64,000 nucleotides of DNA from Burkholderia sp. D-99 (GCF_011605345.1 NZ_JAAOXM010000018.1:62001-126000), one strand, 5' to 3'; counted from the first letter of the stretch, positions 1 to 8,949 are shown. The notes: a model not told the origin generated them from the letters alone. A program made the numbers and translations.

Positions 1-518
1 ACGAGCACGATGTGCTGCGCGCGCTTCGCGAGCGCGAAGCGGATCGCGTCGTCGGTCGCCGTGTCGCACGCGTGCAGCGCGGTGACGACGTCGACCGTTT
101 CAGGCAATTTCGGCGACGTGATCGAATCGGCGACCGACAGGTTCAGGAACGACATGCCGCCGAACCCGAGCCGCGCGGCGAGCTCGGCCGAACGCGTGAC
201 CAGCTCCTCGCGGGTCTCGATCCCGTACACGTGCGACGCAAATGCCGGCGTGCCGTGCCCAGGCTGCTGCTTGAAGAACAGGTCGTACAGGATGAAGCCG
301 AGGTACGACTTGCCGGCGCCGTGATCGACGAGCGTCACGTTGCTTTTGTCGGCCTGCACGCCGGCGAGCAGCGGCTCGATGAACTGGAACAGGTGATAGA
401 CCTGCTTCAGCTTGCGGCGGCTGTCCTGGTTCAACTTCCCGTCGCGGGTGAGGATGTGCAGTTCCTTCAGCAGCTCGACGGACTGCTCCGGGCGGATTTC
501 GTGGGTCTTGTTCGACAT
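1..518 (-). CDS. Class I SAM-dependent methyltransferase (3' part missing)
   Basis: The reading frame is open from an ATG at 518 down to the window edge, giving the first 172 residues of a longer protein. A helical N-terminal segment of about 50 residues is followed by the motif TLVDHGAGKSYLGF, which has the glycine-rich shape of motif I of Rossmann-fold methyltransferases, and later by VDVVTALHACDTATDDA, which resembles the acidic post-I/motif II region. The substrate cannot be told; related proteins are annotated only as methyltransferase-domain proteins acting on small molecules or RNA. No strong ribosome-binding site precedes the ATG, so the start is moderately sure. It runs in the same direction as the next methyltransferase gene, 88 bp away. 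Confidence 0.7.
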   Translation of the reverse strand, partial: MSNKTHEIRPEQSVELLKELHILTRDGKLNQDSRRKLKQVYHLFQFIEPLLAGVQADKSNVTLVDHGAGKSYLGFILYDLFFKQQPGHGTPAFASHVYGIETREELVTRSAELAARLGFGGMSFLNLSVADSITSPKLPETVDVVTALHACDTATDDAIRFALAKRAQHIVL

Positions 519-606
519 CGTGATGCGGCGCCGGCCACGGTCGGTCGACCACGGCCCGGCGGCGGGAATTCGTGAGGAATGGCGACAGTTTACCGAAAAT
601 GCGCGA

Positions 607-1740
607 TCAGGCTCGTGCGCCGAGCCGCCAGAGCGACGTGACCTCGGCACTGCGTGCCGCGTGCAGCGGATCGTCCGCGTCCGTCGACTTCGGGTGCGCG
701 GGGCGGATGTCGTCGCGGCCGAGCACGACGAGGCCCGCCTCGTCGATCCATTGCAGCAGCGTGTCGCGCGGCCGCAGGCCAAGATGCTCGGCGAAATCGG
801 ACAGGATCAGCCAGCCTTCGCCGCCCGGCTCGAGGTGCGCGGCGAGCCCCGCGAGGAAGCCGCGCAGCATGCGGCTGTCGGGATCGTAGACCGCGTATTC
901 GATCGGTGCGCTCGGCCGGGCCGGCACCCACGGCGGGTTGCAGACGACGAGCGGCGCACGGCCGGCCGGAAACAGGTCGGCTTCGACGACGTCGACCTGG
1001 CTCGCATGACCGAGCCGCGCGATGTTTTCGCGCGCACAGGCCAGTGCACGCGGATCCTGGTCGGTCGCGACGACGCGCGCGACGCCGCGCGACGCAAGCA
1101 CGGCCGCCAGCACGCCGGTGCCGGTGCCGATGTCGAATGCGAGCGACGTCGCCGGCAGCGGCGCGCGCGCGACGAGTTCGACGTATTCGCCGCGCACCGG
1201 CGAGAACACGCCGTAGTGCGGGTGAATCGGCGCGCCGCCGAGTGCCGGGATCGGCACGCCCTTCTTGCGCCACTCATGCGCGCCGACGAGGCCGAGCAGT
1301 TCACGTAGCGACACGACCGACGGCGCACCGCCGGGGCCGTACGCCTCCTCGCATGCGGCTCGCACGTCGGGCGCGCGGCGCAGCGGGATCGTGTAGTCGG
1401 CATCGAGCGGGATCAGCAGCATCCCGAGCGTACGGGCGCGCTGCGACTGTGCGAGACGATGCAGGTTGAACGCGTCGACGCCGGCCGCGGCTTTCGCCTT
1501 CTTCGGCTTGCGCTCGACACGGCGCGCCATCGCCTGCACGAGCTGGCGCGCATTCTGGAAGTCGCCCTGCCAGACGAGCGCGGTGCCCTCGCAGGCGAGG
1601 CGGTAGGCCGCGTCGGCGGTGAGACGGTCGTCGGCGGGCACCGCGCGCTTCGGCGGTTGCACGCCGGCTTCGGAGCGCCAGCACACGGCATGGTCGGCGC
1701 CATCGGCGTCGGTCCAGTGGAAAACAGGGAAATCGGTCAC
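607..1740 (-). CDS. Class I SAM-dependent methyltransferase with NPPW motif
   Basis: About 377 residues. The C-terminal half is a typical methyltransferase domain: FDIGTGTGVLAAVLA is the SAM-binding glycine-rich loop, VVATDQDPRAL carries the acidic ribose-binding residue, and VVCNPPWVP is the NPPY/W catalytic motif found in enzymes that methylate exocyclic or glutamine amide nitrogens (PrmC/RsmC-like families). The N-terminal 150 residues are family-specific and not recognised. The frame is open upstream to 1833, but that extension includes a 12-bp perfect hairpin (1812-1840), so I prefer a GTG start at 1740 that gives an N-terminus beginning with TDFPVFHWTD. The substrate is unknown. Confidence 0.75.
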   Translation of the reverse strand: MTDFPVFHWTDADGADHAVCWRSEAGVQPPKRAVPADDRLTADAAYRLACEGTALVWQGDFQNARQLVQAMARRVERKPKKAKAAAGVDAFNLHRLAQSQRARTLGMLLIPLDADYTIPLRRAPDVRAACEEAYGPGGAPSVVSLRELLGLVGAHEWRKKGVPIPALGGAPIHPHYGVFSPVRGEYVELVARAPLPATSLAFDIGTGTGVLAAVLASRGVARVVATDQDPRALACARENIARLGHASQVDVVEADLFPAGRAPLVVCNPPWVPARPSAPIEYAVYDPDSRMLRGFLAGLAAHLEPGGEGWLILSDFAEHLGLRPRDTLLQWIDEAGLVVLGRDDIRPAHPKSTDADDPLHAARSAEVTSLWRLGARA

Positions 1741-1811
1741 GCGAACTCGGTTACGGTTGGCTTCAACGGGCGGCGCGACTGTAATGCGGGCGCCGCGCGG
1801 CTCACACCATA

Positions 1812-1840
1812 CCGCGCTTTGCCCGCGCGGCAAAGCGCGG
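1812..1840 (-). terminator. 12-bp perfect hairpin between two leftward genes
   Basis: CCGCGCTTTGCC (1812-1823) pairs exactly with GGCAAAGCGCGG (1829-1840) around a 5-base loop. It lies 39 bp beyond the stop of the leftward lipoprotein gene, where a transcription terminator would be expected. No T-run follows on the minus strand, so it may be an RNA-stabilising or pausing hairpin rather than a classical Rho-independent terminator. Confidence 0.5.
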
Positions 1841-1878
1841 GGGGCGGCCCGCGCCGCGCATTGCCATGGGCGCCGGGT

Positions 1879-2373
1879 TCAACCGCCCCACCCCGGCATC
1901 GCGGGCAGGCGCAGCGCGCCGGCGTCGTTGAAGTGCACGGTGCCGAGCACGCCGCCCGCGAGCCGGCCGCGCAGCGCATACGGCAGCTCGCCGTTCGCGG
2001 CCGCGCCGGGCAGGTTCCACGCCTGCCGCGCGGCGGCGAAGGCCGACACGGAAACCGGCACGTCGAGCACGGCCTCGCCGAAGCGCGGCACGGTGCCCGA
2101 GCGATCGCTGACGCCGCTCGCGAACGGCGTGCCGTTCAGATCGAGCGACACCGAGATGCCGTCGTATTCGATCGGCGCGTCGTTCGGGTTCTGCACGCGC
2201 AGCTTCAGGTTGAAACGCATCTCGAGACCCTGCCCGACCAGCGGATCGAGCCCGGCGACCGACACGCGCACGGAATCGCGCGTCAGCCCCGCGCAACCGC
2301 CGAGCAGGAATACGGCGGCGAACAGCAGCAGCAAGGTGCGCAGCGGCGCGATACGGAACAGGGCTCGTGGCAT
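1879..2373 (-). CDS. LEA14/WHy-domain lipoprotein
   Basis: 164 residues. The N-terminus is a lipoprotein signal peptide (LLLLFAAVFLLGGCAG, lipobox LGGC), so the product should be anchored in a membrane facing the periplasm. The remainder, with a VRVQNPNDAPIEYDGISVSL-like stretch (here LRVQNPNDAPIEYDGISVSL), matches the Water-stress/Hypersensitive-response (LEA type 2) fold, a small beta-sandwich linked to desiccation or envelope stress in bacteria and plants. The start at 2373 is chosen because GAGGAGG lies at a good distance upstream. Its partners and exact role are unknown. Confidence 0.75.
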   Translation of the reverse strand: MPRALFRIAPLRTLLLLFAAVFLLGGCAGLTRDSVRVSVAGLDPLVGQGLEMRFNLKLRVQNPNDAPIEYDGISVSLDLNGTPFASGVSDRSGTVPRFGEAVLDVPVSVSAFAAARQAWNLPGAAANGELPYALRGRLAGGVLGTVHFNDAGALRLPAMPGWGG

Positions 2374-3014
2374 GGGAGGGCCTCCTCGCGGCAATCGGTG
2401 GGCAGAGCGTCGCTGCATTGTACCGAGCGCGCCCCGTACGCCGGGTTTCGTAGTTTTCGCAGCCACGCCAGATCGTTAATAGATTAAAACTACGAAAATA
2501 GCAGTCAAACGGAAAGCGCATTAATGCTTTCCAGCATTCAATGAAGCACCGTGAATTCAATAGATGCAATTTCTAAATTTTTCGTTTCCTTTACCCAAAA
2601 CCATCAAGTATATTTACGCATCCTTCGAGCAAGCCGACAAACCTTGAAGCCGCATGACGGTGATTTTACGGAATGGCGACACGCCTTCCTGCCATCCTGC
2701 GGCCCGGCCCGGCCAGCCCCGTAGGTCGTCGGTTCAAGGGGATTGCGCGCCCGCGCAGGGCGTGCGGCTCCGTGTCGTGCGCGCGAAATCAATTCAGTAC
2801 AACACGCACCCGGCCATTTTGAACCGGCAAGTTAACCGACATCCGGAAATCCAGAGGGGGCAGTAAACCATGATTACCTTCACGTAGTCGGCCACCGTCT
2901 TTTCGAATAATCCGTCATTGGCATTTTCATCGCTGTTGATTAACGGCGAGGGGATTGTTTTTGCCGGCGTTTTCGCAGCACTGAACGATTCTTTCAACAA
3001 TCGAGGTTTCAGTC
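2374..3014. other. AT-rich intergenic region between divergent genes
   Basis: About 640 bp without a credible gene. It is much richer in A and T than its flanks, especially 2470-2640 and 2800-3000, as expected for promoters of the divergent lipoprotein and aminopeptidase genes. One palindromic site is visible: GGAAAGC (2511-2517) and GCTTTCC (2526-2532) around GCATTAAT. I cannot assign a specific regulator or a confident -35/-10 pair. Confidence 0.5.
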
Positions 3015-5183
3015 ATGTCGATCGATATTCGCAAGATGCGTTATCTGCCGCTCGTCGCCGCGCTCGCACTCGCCGGGTGCGGCGGTGACGACGGCGGTGC
3101 AGGCTCCGCTTCCGCGCTCAGCTCCGCCGGCGCGCCGCACTCGGGCTCGTCGCCCACCGTCGCCGCGCCGCCGAGCGCATCCAACGTCGACAAGAGCGTA
3201 TCGCCTGTCGAGTTGCCGGACACCGTGGTACCCGTGAACTACCGGCTGTGGTTCCGCCCGAACGAAGCGCTGAACGCGTTCGACGGCCGCGCCGATGTCG
3301 AGATCAAGGTGCTGAAGCCGGTCAACAACATCGTGATCGCCGGCCACCGGATCAAGTTCACGAACGGCCGCATCACGCTGCAGCCGGGCAACATCCAGCT
3401 GATCGCGACGCCGCAGGACAAGGGCGACTACTACCAGCTGCGCCCCGTGAGCGGCTCGATCTCGCCGGGCAACTATTCGCTGCACATGGAATGGTCGGGC
3501 ATCATCAACTTCAAGTCGTATGACGATCCGGTCGCGAAGACCGGCGGCAGCTGCGGCGACGATCCGTATCCGGGCTGCTCGGCCGCGGAAGGCATCTTCC
3601 GCGTCGACCTGAAGGGCACCGATGGCAAGACGAGCGGCGCGATCCTCACGCAAGGCGAAACCAACCTGTCGCGCCAGTGGTTCCCCGGCTGGGACGAGCC
3701 GGCGTTCCGCCCGACCTATGAAGTGACGGCCGAAGTGCCGCAGAGCTGGCGTGTCGTGTCGAACGCGGCCGAGAAGCCGTCGACCAACGTCGGCGGCGGC
3801 TACAAGCTCGTGCAGTTCGACAAGACTCCGCCGATGCCGTCGTACCTGCTGTTCTTCGGCGGCGGCCTGTTCGACACCTACGAGGACGACTTCACGAGCC
3901 CGCTGCCGGGCGGCAAGGGCGGCCTGCACCTGCGCGTGTTCACGCCGCCGGGCATGAGCGACTGGGCGAAGCCGGCGATGGACCGCACCAAGCAGGCGCT
4001 CGACTTCTACTACCGCTACACCGGCATTGCCCTGCCGCTCACGAAGTTCGACACGGTGGCCGCGAACGACGCGTTCAAGGCGCAGAAGGACCTGAACTTC
4101 GGCGGGATGGAGAACTGGGGGTCGATCCTCGAGTTCGCCGACGACATCCTGCCGCAGCCGGGCCAGCCGATGTCGCACTACGGCAACGAAGTGCTGACGC
4201 ACGAAGTCGCGCACCAGTGGTTCGGCGATCTCGTCACGACCGACTGGTGGGACAACGTGTGGCTCAACGAGTCGTTCGCGACGTTCTTCGAGACGAAGAC
4301 GACGATCCAGTTCTTCCCCAACGAGTTCAGCTGGCTCGACCAGGTGAAGAACAAGTACCGCGTGATCAATCGTGACATTGGCCCGAACGCCTTCCCGGTC
4401 GCGCCGAACTTCAACGGCTGGGCCTCGAACGACTTCGTGCTGAGCGCCAGCGCGTTCACGTACGACAAGGGCGGCCACGTGCTGAAGACGCTCGAGAACT
4501 ATCTCGGCGAACAGACGCTGCGCAAGGGTCTGCAGCAATACCTGGTCGACTACTCGTTCGGCAACGGCACGCCGAAGCGCCTGTGGGATGCATTGTCGAA
4601 GGAAAGCGGCCAGGCGATCGGCGCGATCGGCGACAGCTACGTCCGCCAGACCGGCGTGCCGCTGATCTCGCTCGACACGCAGTGCGACCTGACCAAGAAC
4701 CAGACGGTCATCACGCTGAAACAGCAGCCGTTCCCGAACAAGAACGCGTATCCGGGCCTGCAGTGGACGGTGCCGATCACGCTCGCGTACGGCCAGGGTC
4801 TCGCGAAACGCACGACGCTCGCGCTGAAGGATACGCAGACGCAAACGCGGATCGACGGCTGCACGGGCGTGGTGGCCGACCCGAGCGGGCTCGACTACTA
4901 CGTCGTGAACTACAGCGACGCGGCCTGGAGCGGGCTGCTCACGCAGGTCAACGGCTCGACCGATCCGGTGCTGCTGGCGAACCTGAAGAGCGAGGCCGCG
5001 CTGCTCGTCGCGAACAACCTCGCGCCGGCGTCGCGCTCGACGTCGATCGGCTCGGTTGCCTCGCCGGCTGCAATGAAGCTGCGCCAGACGCCGACCTTCG
5101 GCGGCATCGAGCCGGTGACGAAGGAACGCCCGGCACTGCAATACCAGGGCATCTTCAAGCCGCGCAAGGTAGTGACGCAGTAA
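3015..5183 (+). CDS. M1-family (aminopeptidase N-like) zinc metallopeptidase, lipoprotein
   Basis: 722 residues. The N-terminus (YLPLVAALALAGCGGDDGG) is a lipoprotein signal with lipobox ALAGC, so unlike cytosolic PepN this enzyme should act in the cell envelope. Family hallmarks are clear: the substrate-binding GGMENWG motif near residue 364, the zinc site HEVAH (H396, H400, catalytic E397) and the third ligand E419 in NESFA. The N-terminal beta-saddle domain (about residues 60-260) and a short C-terminal region follow M1 architecture, but the protein lacks the long C-terminal helical domain of PepN. It should remove N-terminal residues from peptides. A strong terminator follows at 5255. Confidence 0.9.
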   Translation: MSIDIRKMRYLPLVAALALAGCGGDDGGAGSASALSSAGAPHSGSSPTVAAPPSASNVDKSVSPVELPDTVVPVNYRLWFRPNEALNAFDGRADVEIKVLKPVNNIVIAGHRIKFTNGRITLQPGNIQLIATPQDKGDYYQLRPVSGSISPGNYSLHMEWSGIINFKSYDDPVAKTGGSCGDDPYPGCSAAEGIFRVDLKGTDGKTSGAILTQGETNLSRQWFPGWDEPAFRPTYEVTAEVPQSWRVVSNAAEKPSTNVGGGYKLVQFDKTPPMPSYLLFFGGGLFDTYEDDFTSPLPGGKGGLHLRVFTPPGMSDWAKPAMDRTKQALDFYYRYTGIALPLTKFDTVAANDAFKAQKDLNFGGMENWGSILEFADDILPQPGQPMSHYGNEVLTHEVAHQWFGDLVTTDWWDNVWLNESFATFFETKTTIQFFPNEFSWLDQVKNKYRVINRDIGPNAFPVAPNFNGWASNDFVLSASAFTYDKGGHVLKTLENYLGEQTLRKGLQQYLVDYSFGNGTPKRLWDALSKESGQAIGAIGDSYVRQTGVPLISLDTQCDLTKNQTVITLKQQPFPNKNAYPGLQWTVPITLAYGQGLAKRTTLALKDTQTQTRIDGCTGVVADPSGLDYYVVNYSDAAWSGLLTQVNGSTDPVLLANLKSEAALLVANNLAPASRSTSIGSVASPAAMKLRQTPTFGGIEPVTKERPALQYQGIFKPRKVVTQ

Positions 5184-5254
5184 CGGTGCGCGCCCGGCCG
5201 GTGCCGCGCAGCCTGCGGCGGCCGGCCGGCGTACCGGCTTCTCCGACCTTTGAC

Positions 5255-5280
5255 GGGCCTCGCGAGCGAGGCCCTTTTTT
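5255..5280 (+). terminator. Rho-independent terminator of the aminopeptidase gene
   Basis: GGGCCTCGC (5255-5263) and GCGAGGCCC (5266-5274) form a perfect 9-bp stem with a two-base gap, followed directly by six T residues. It lies 71 bp after the aminopeptidase stop codon. Confidence 0.9.
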
Positions 5281-5313
5281 CATGCCCGGCGCTCGGCCGG
5301 CCCCGCCGCGCGG

Positions 5314-5371
5314 CGCCCGCCGCCGCCCGCCGCCCGCCGCCGCCCGCCCGCCCGCCGCCCGCCGCCCGCCC
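5314..5371. repeat. CGCCCGC simple-sequence tract
   Basis: About 58 bases made almost only of CGCCCGC/CGCCGCC units, lying between the aminopeptidase terminator and the end of the leftward LysR gene. It starts 12 bp downstream of the LysR stop. Such tracts can change length by slippage, but here it is outside coding sequence. Confidence 0.8.
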
Positions 5372-5381
5372 ACCATCGTCA

Positions 5382-6302
5382 TCACGCCCACGCGGCATCC
5401 CACGCCGGCTGCGCGAACCAGGTCGCGAGGAACGCGACGAGCCGCGACGCGCGTGCGGTGCCGCGCGCCTGCTGGCGCAATACGTGGATCGTCGCCGGCT
5501 CGGGCGCGGCCGCGAACTGCGGCAGCACTGCGCGCAAGCGTCCGTCGCGCAGCGCGCCCCCCGCGAGCCAGGTCGGCAGGTGCGCGAGCCCGAGCCCGTC
5601 GATCGCGGCTTCGAGCAACGCTTCCGAATGATTGCTGCGAAACCGCGGCTGCGCCGGCACGTGGCGGCGCTCACCGAAGCGCCACGCGCCCGGCGGCGGC
5701 GCACCGTGCCAGGCGAGGCAGTCGTGTCCGGCGAGCGCGTCGGGCGACTCGGGCTCGCCGCGCCGCGCGAGATACGCCGCGCTCGCGCACAGCACGCGCC
5801 GCTGCGGCGCCAGCACGGTCGCGACGAAGCGTGTGTCCTCGAGCGGGCCGATGCGCACCGCGAGATCGACGTCGGCGCCGAGCCGCGTGCCCTGCAGATC
5901 GACCATGCTGTCGGTCAGCACCAGATCGACCTGCAGCGCCGGATGACGCTGCATGAACGCGGCCAGTGCGGCCATCAGGTGCCGCCGGCCGAACGGCGCC
6001 GGACAGTCGACGCGCAGCAGCCCGCTCGGCTCGTCGTGCTGGCTGTGCAGGTCTTCCTGCAGGCCGCGCAGCTCGGCCAGCATCCGTGTCGCGCGTCCAT
6101 ACAGCAACTGCCCGGCTTCGGTCGGCCGCAGCGCATGCGTGGTGCGATGCAGGAGGCGGATGCCGAGCTGCGTCTCGAGCCGGTCGATGCGCCGCGTGAC
6201 CGACGAAGCGGCGACGCCCAGCCGGCGTGCGGCCGCCGAAAAGCTCTGCTGGTCGACCACGTCGACGAACAGCGCCAGGTGCGGGGAAAGGAAGTCGTCC
6301 AT
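5382..6302 (-). CDS. LysR-family transcriptional regulator
   Basis: 306 residues, the usual length. The N-terminal winged helix-turn-helix is plain: FVDVVDQQSFSAAARRLGVA then SSVTRRIDRLETQLGIRLLH, followed by the LysR linker helix and an effector-binding domain. The start at 6302 fits the family's N-terminus (MDDFLSPHLALF). It is divergent from the oxidoreductase gene at 6464 with a 161-bp gap. LysR regulators usually control the divergent neighbour, so it probably regulates that gene in response to a small molecule; the ligand is unknown. It resembles the AaeR/DsdC-type subgroup common in Burkholderia. Confidence 0.9.
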   Translation of the reverse strand: MDDFLSPHLALFVDVVDQQSFSAAARRLGVAASSVTRRIDRLETQLGIRLLHRTTHALRPTEAGQLLYGRATRMLAELRGLQEDLHSQHDEPSGLLRVDCPAPFGRRHLMAALAAFMQRHPALQVDLVLTDSMVDLQGTRLGADVDLAVRIGPLEDTRFVATVLAPQRRVLCASAAYLARRGEPESPDALAGHDCLAWHGAPPPGAWRFGERRHVPAQPRFRSNHSEALLEAAIDGLGLAHLPTWLAGGALRDGRLRAVLPQFAAAPEPATIHVLRQQARGTARASRLVAFLATWFAQPAWDAAWA

Positions 6303-6463
6303 TTGGGGCCTTCGGGTTTGGCTATGCGTTTATCGCAAAACAATCATCCACCTTTGCGCATTTCCGCGTCAAACCGGGCCGACTAGACTGCGTTCATCCT
6401 TTTCACCCGCTGCACGCACCGCCCCACCGGGCCGTGGGGCAGCCAACCGCCACGGAGATCATC

Positions 6464-7441
6464 ATGCGCAGCATCCGCTTCGACGCCCCCGCCGCCGACA
6501 TCGAGTCACTCGACGCACAGGTCAGGGAAATCGACACGCCCGTACCGGCCGACGGCCAGATGCTGATCGAGGTGCGCGCGGCCGGCGTGAACCCGAGCGA
6601 CGTGAAGGCCGCGCTCGGCCGTATGCCGCACGCGGTGTGGCCGCGTACGCCCGGGCGCGACTGGGCCGGCATCGTGCGCAGCGGCCCGGAAGGCTGGGTC
6701 GGCGCGCCGGTGTGGGGCTCGGGTGGTGATCTCGGCGTCGGGCGTAACGGCTCGCACGCGCAATGGCTCGTACTCGACGCGGCGCAGGTGCGCCGCAAGC
6801 CCGCCGTGCTGACGCTCGACGAAGCGGCCGGCGTCGGGGTGCCGTTCGTCACCGCATACGAGGGCTTGCGCCGCGCCGGCATGCCGACGGCCGGTGACGT
6901 CGTGCTCGTGTTCGGTGCGAACGGCAAGGTCGGGCAGGCCGCGATCCAGCTCGCGACCGCGCACGGCGCAACCGTGATCGGCGTCGAGCGCAGCGCCGGC
7001 GGCTATCGCGGTCACGCATCGGGCGACGTGCACATGATCGACGCGTCGCAAGAATCGGTGGCCGACGCGGTGCGCGCGGCGACCGGCGGCCACGGCGCGG
7101 ACATCGTCTACAACACGGTCGGCAGCCCGTACTTCGAAGCGGCGAACGCGTCGATGGCGATCGGTGCGCGGCAGATCTTCATCTCGACGATCGAGCGCAG
7201 CGTACCGTTCGACATCTTCGCGTTCTATCGCGGCCAGCACACGTTCGTGGGCGTCGATTCACTGCAGCTCGGTGGTACCGCGGTCGCGCAGATCCTCGAC
7301 ACGCTCGCGCCCGGCTTCGGCAACGGCACGCTGCGCCCGTTCCCGATCGGCGACGACTACGTGTACCCGCTCGAGCGCGCCCACGACGCGTATCGCGCGG
7401 TGCTGGCCGGTGCGCGCGAGCGCGTCATCCTCAAACCCTGA
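6464..7441 (+). CDS. NADPH:quinone-type (MDR/zinc-less alcohol dehydrogenase family) oxidoreductase
   Basis: 325 residues. An N-terminal GroES-like domain (with AAGVNPSDVKAALGRM, typical of quinone reductase-like MDR enzymes) is followed by a Rossmann domain with the cofactor motif VFGANGKVGQAAIQLA. The cysteines that hold zinc in alcohol dehydrogenases are missing, which places it in the zinc-independent quinone/crotonase-type branch. It should use NADPH to reduce a quinone or enone. GGAGA precedes the ATG at 6464. It faces a divergent LysR regulator and is followed 24 bp later by a XapX gene, probably in one transcript. Confidence 0.85.
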   Translation: MRSIRFDAPAADIESLDAQVREIDTPVPADGQMLIEVRAAGVNPSDVKAALGRMPHAVWPRTPGRDWAGIVRSGPEGWVGAPVWGSGGDLGVGRNGSHAQWLVLDAAQVRRKPAVLTLDEAAGVGVPFVTAYEGLRRAGMPTAGDVVLVFGANGKVGQAAIQLATAHGATVIGVERSAGGYRGHASGDVHMIDASQESVADAVRAATGGHGADIVYNTVGSPYFEAANASMAIGARQIFISTIERSVPFDIFAFYRGQHTFVGVDSLQLGGTAVAQILDTLAPGFGNGTLRPFPIGDDYVYPLERAHDAYRAVLAGARERVILKP

Positions 7442-7465
7442 CGCCGGATCGAACGGGAGACCGCC

Positions 7466-7618
7466 ATGACGGATTACGTGACTTCGCTCGCGGTGGGCCT
7501 CGGCGTCGGCGTGTTGTATGCGCTGCTGCACGTGCGCTCGCCGGCCCCGCCGCTCGTCGCGCTGGTCGGGCTGCTCGGGATGGTGATCGGTGAACGCGCG
7601 ATCGCGCTGCTGCGCTGA
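7466..7618 (+). CDS. XapX-domain small membrane protein
   Basis: 50 residues, with a good GGGAGA ribosome-binding site. Two hydrophobic helices are seen (about residues 6-22 and 29-42), containing LAVGLGVGVLYALL and a central P-x-P-P turn (RSPAPPLVALVGLLG). This matches the XapX/DUF1427 family of very small inner-membrane proteins, which often sit beside oxidoreductases or hydrolases; their function is not established. It lies 24 bp after the oxidoreductase and is likely cotranscribed. Confidence 0.8.
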   Translation: MTDYVTSLAVGLGVGVLYALLHVRSPAPPLVALVGLLGMVIGERAIALLR

Positions 7619-7644
7619 CGAGCCGATGCGGCGCAGGTGGTGCC

Positions 7645-7719
7645 AGGGCCGGTTCCCGCTAATCACGGGCTTGCGCTGGCCCCCACGAATGAATTTTCCC
7701 AAACAGGGGAACGTGCCCT
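7645..7719. repeat. 75-bp palindromic interspersed repeat, simple copy
   Basis: The ends form an imperfect inverted repeat (AGGGCCGGTTCCC at the left, GGGGAACGTGCCCT at the right, 11 of 13 paired). The interior contains GCTAATCACGGGCTTGCG and CCCCACGAATGA. Closely matching modules recur in the 316-bp element at 30,569-30,884. The right end overlaps the stop codon of the leftward transporter gene: its TAG is a T followed by the AG of the element end. It contains no gene. Confidence 0.8.
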
Positions 7720-8743
7720 AGCGGTCGCCCCGCCGGCGAAATGCCCACCAGGCGGCGAGCGCCGTGAAGCCCGCCACGAGCAGCACCATCATCCAGAAGC
7801 CGTGCTTGTTCTCCGAGAACGGTACGCCGCCGACGTTCATCCCGAAGAAGCCGGCGACGATGTTGATCGGCAACGCGATCACGGTCACGAGCGTCAGCGT
7901 GAACAGCGTCCGGTTGTTCTGCTCGTCAAGACGCGAACCGATCTCTTCCTGAAGCAGCTTGATCCGCTCGCTGAGCCCGGCCAGATCGGCGAGCACCAGC
8001 GAGAACTCTTCGGTCGACTCGCGCAGTTCCTGCACGTCTTCCACGTGCAGCCAGGCGGGCGGTTTCGCGAGCAGCCGGAAGATCGACCCGGGCTCGGGCG
8101 CGAGCATGCGCTGCAGGCGCGTCAGCGTGCGGCGCATCGCGCCGAGCTCGATGCGGCTCGACGTGAGCCGCTGCGACAGGAAGCGATCCTCGATGCGATC
8201 GACGTCGACGCTCGTGCGCCGCATGATCTGGATCAGCAGGTCGGCCTGGTCGCGCAGCAGGTGCACGAGCAGCTCCGCCGGCGACCTGAACTGCTCGCCG
8301 TCGCGCACGCACGCGCGCAGCGTGTCGACCGAGCGCAGCGGCTTGAGCCGCGCGGTGACCATAATGCGCCGCTCGACGTGGACGAACAGCGTCGCGATCT
8401 CCGACGGTGTCAGTTCGAGGTTGAACATCACGTCGTTGACGATCGCGCGCAACGCACCGTCTTCCTGTTCGATGCGCGTCGAGCGCGACCCTTCGTGGAG
8501 GAATTCGAAGAAGCTGTCGGGCAATCCGAGGTGCGTGCGCATCCAGCGCTCGCTCGCGCCGTGTGCGAGATTGAAGTGCAGCCAGACGAAATCGTCCGAC
8601 GCGGCATCGTGCTCGCGGCACGTGCGCAGCCACGCGCCGGCCGCGTCCGCATCGAGCATCGTGCCGGATCCGCCCGGAACGAAGCGGAATCCACACACCA
8701 TGCCGGACGTATCGGCGCCGTAAGTCTGTACGATCAGGTCCAT
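7718..8743 (-). CDS. CorA/ZntB-family divalent cation transporter
   Basis: 341 residues. A long cytosolic alpha/beta N-domain and coiled stalk helices (about residues 130-270) lead to two C-terminal membrane helices joined by the signature GFFGMNVGGVPF, the GMN motif that forms the pore mouth in CorA proteins. The short loop after GMN and the highly charged stalk fit the ZntB subgroup (zinc transport), but metal choice cannot be read with certainty. It acts as a pentamer in the inner membrane. Its stop codon abuts the palindromic repeat at 7645-7719. Confidence 0.88.
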   Translation of the reverse strand: MDLIVQTYGADTSGMVCGFRFVPGGSGTMLDADAAGAWLRTCREHDAASDDFVWLHFNLAHGASERWMRTHLGLPDSFFEFLHEGSRSTRIEQEDGALRAIVNDVMFNLELTPSEIATLFVHVERRIMVTARLKPLRSVDTLRACVRDGEQFRSPAELLVHLLRDQADLLIQIMRRTSVDVDRIEDRFLSQRLTSSRIELGAMRRTLTRLQRMLAPEPGSIFRLLAKPPAWLHVEDVQELRESTEEFSLVLADLAGLSERIKLLQEEIGSRLDEQNNRTLFTLTLVTVIALPINIVAGFFGMNVGGVPFSENKHGFWMMVLLVAGFTALAAWWAFRRRGDR

Positions 8744-8887
8744 CGTGTCGAAGGTCGTGCGGCGCGCGGCGCGCCACGCATAGCGGGTCGCGCGCCCGCG
8801 CCGGAAAAGGAAAGGAGACGTATGCCCGACGGGCGTGACGCGCCGGTGACAGCGTCACGCCGCATCATACCGGCCGTTTCCGCGCCC

Positions 8888-8918
8888 CAAAAACAACGCG
8901 CCGCCCAGTGGGCGGCGC
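8888..8918 (-). terminator. Rho-independent terminator of the leftward 8950-9885 gene
   Basis: GCGCCGCCC (8898-8906) and GGGCGGCGC (8910-8918) form a 9-bp stem with a three-base loop. Read leftward it is followed by GTTGTTTTTGG, a T-rich tract. It lies 31 bp past the stop codon of the 8950-9885 gene. Confidence 0.85.
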
Positions 8919-8949
8919 AGGTGCGGCAGGCCGGCATGCGCAAGACGCG

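Noticed and set aside
3009..5141. A 710-residue frame opposite the M1 aminopeptidase
   Set aside because: The aminopeptidase has intact catalytic motifs on the plus strand; the antisense product is low-complexity Arg/Val/Leu.
5314..5371. A short-unit tandem tract that might suggest a CRISPR array
   Set aside because: Units are about 7 bases with no unique spacers, and no cas gene is present; it is a simple GC repeat.
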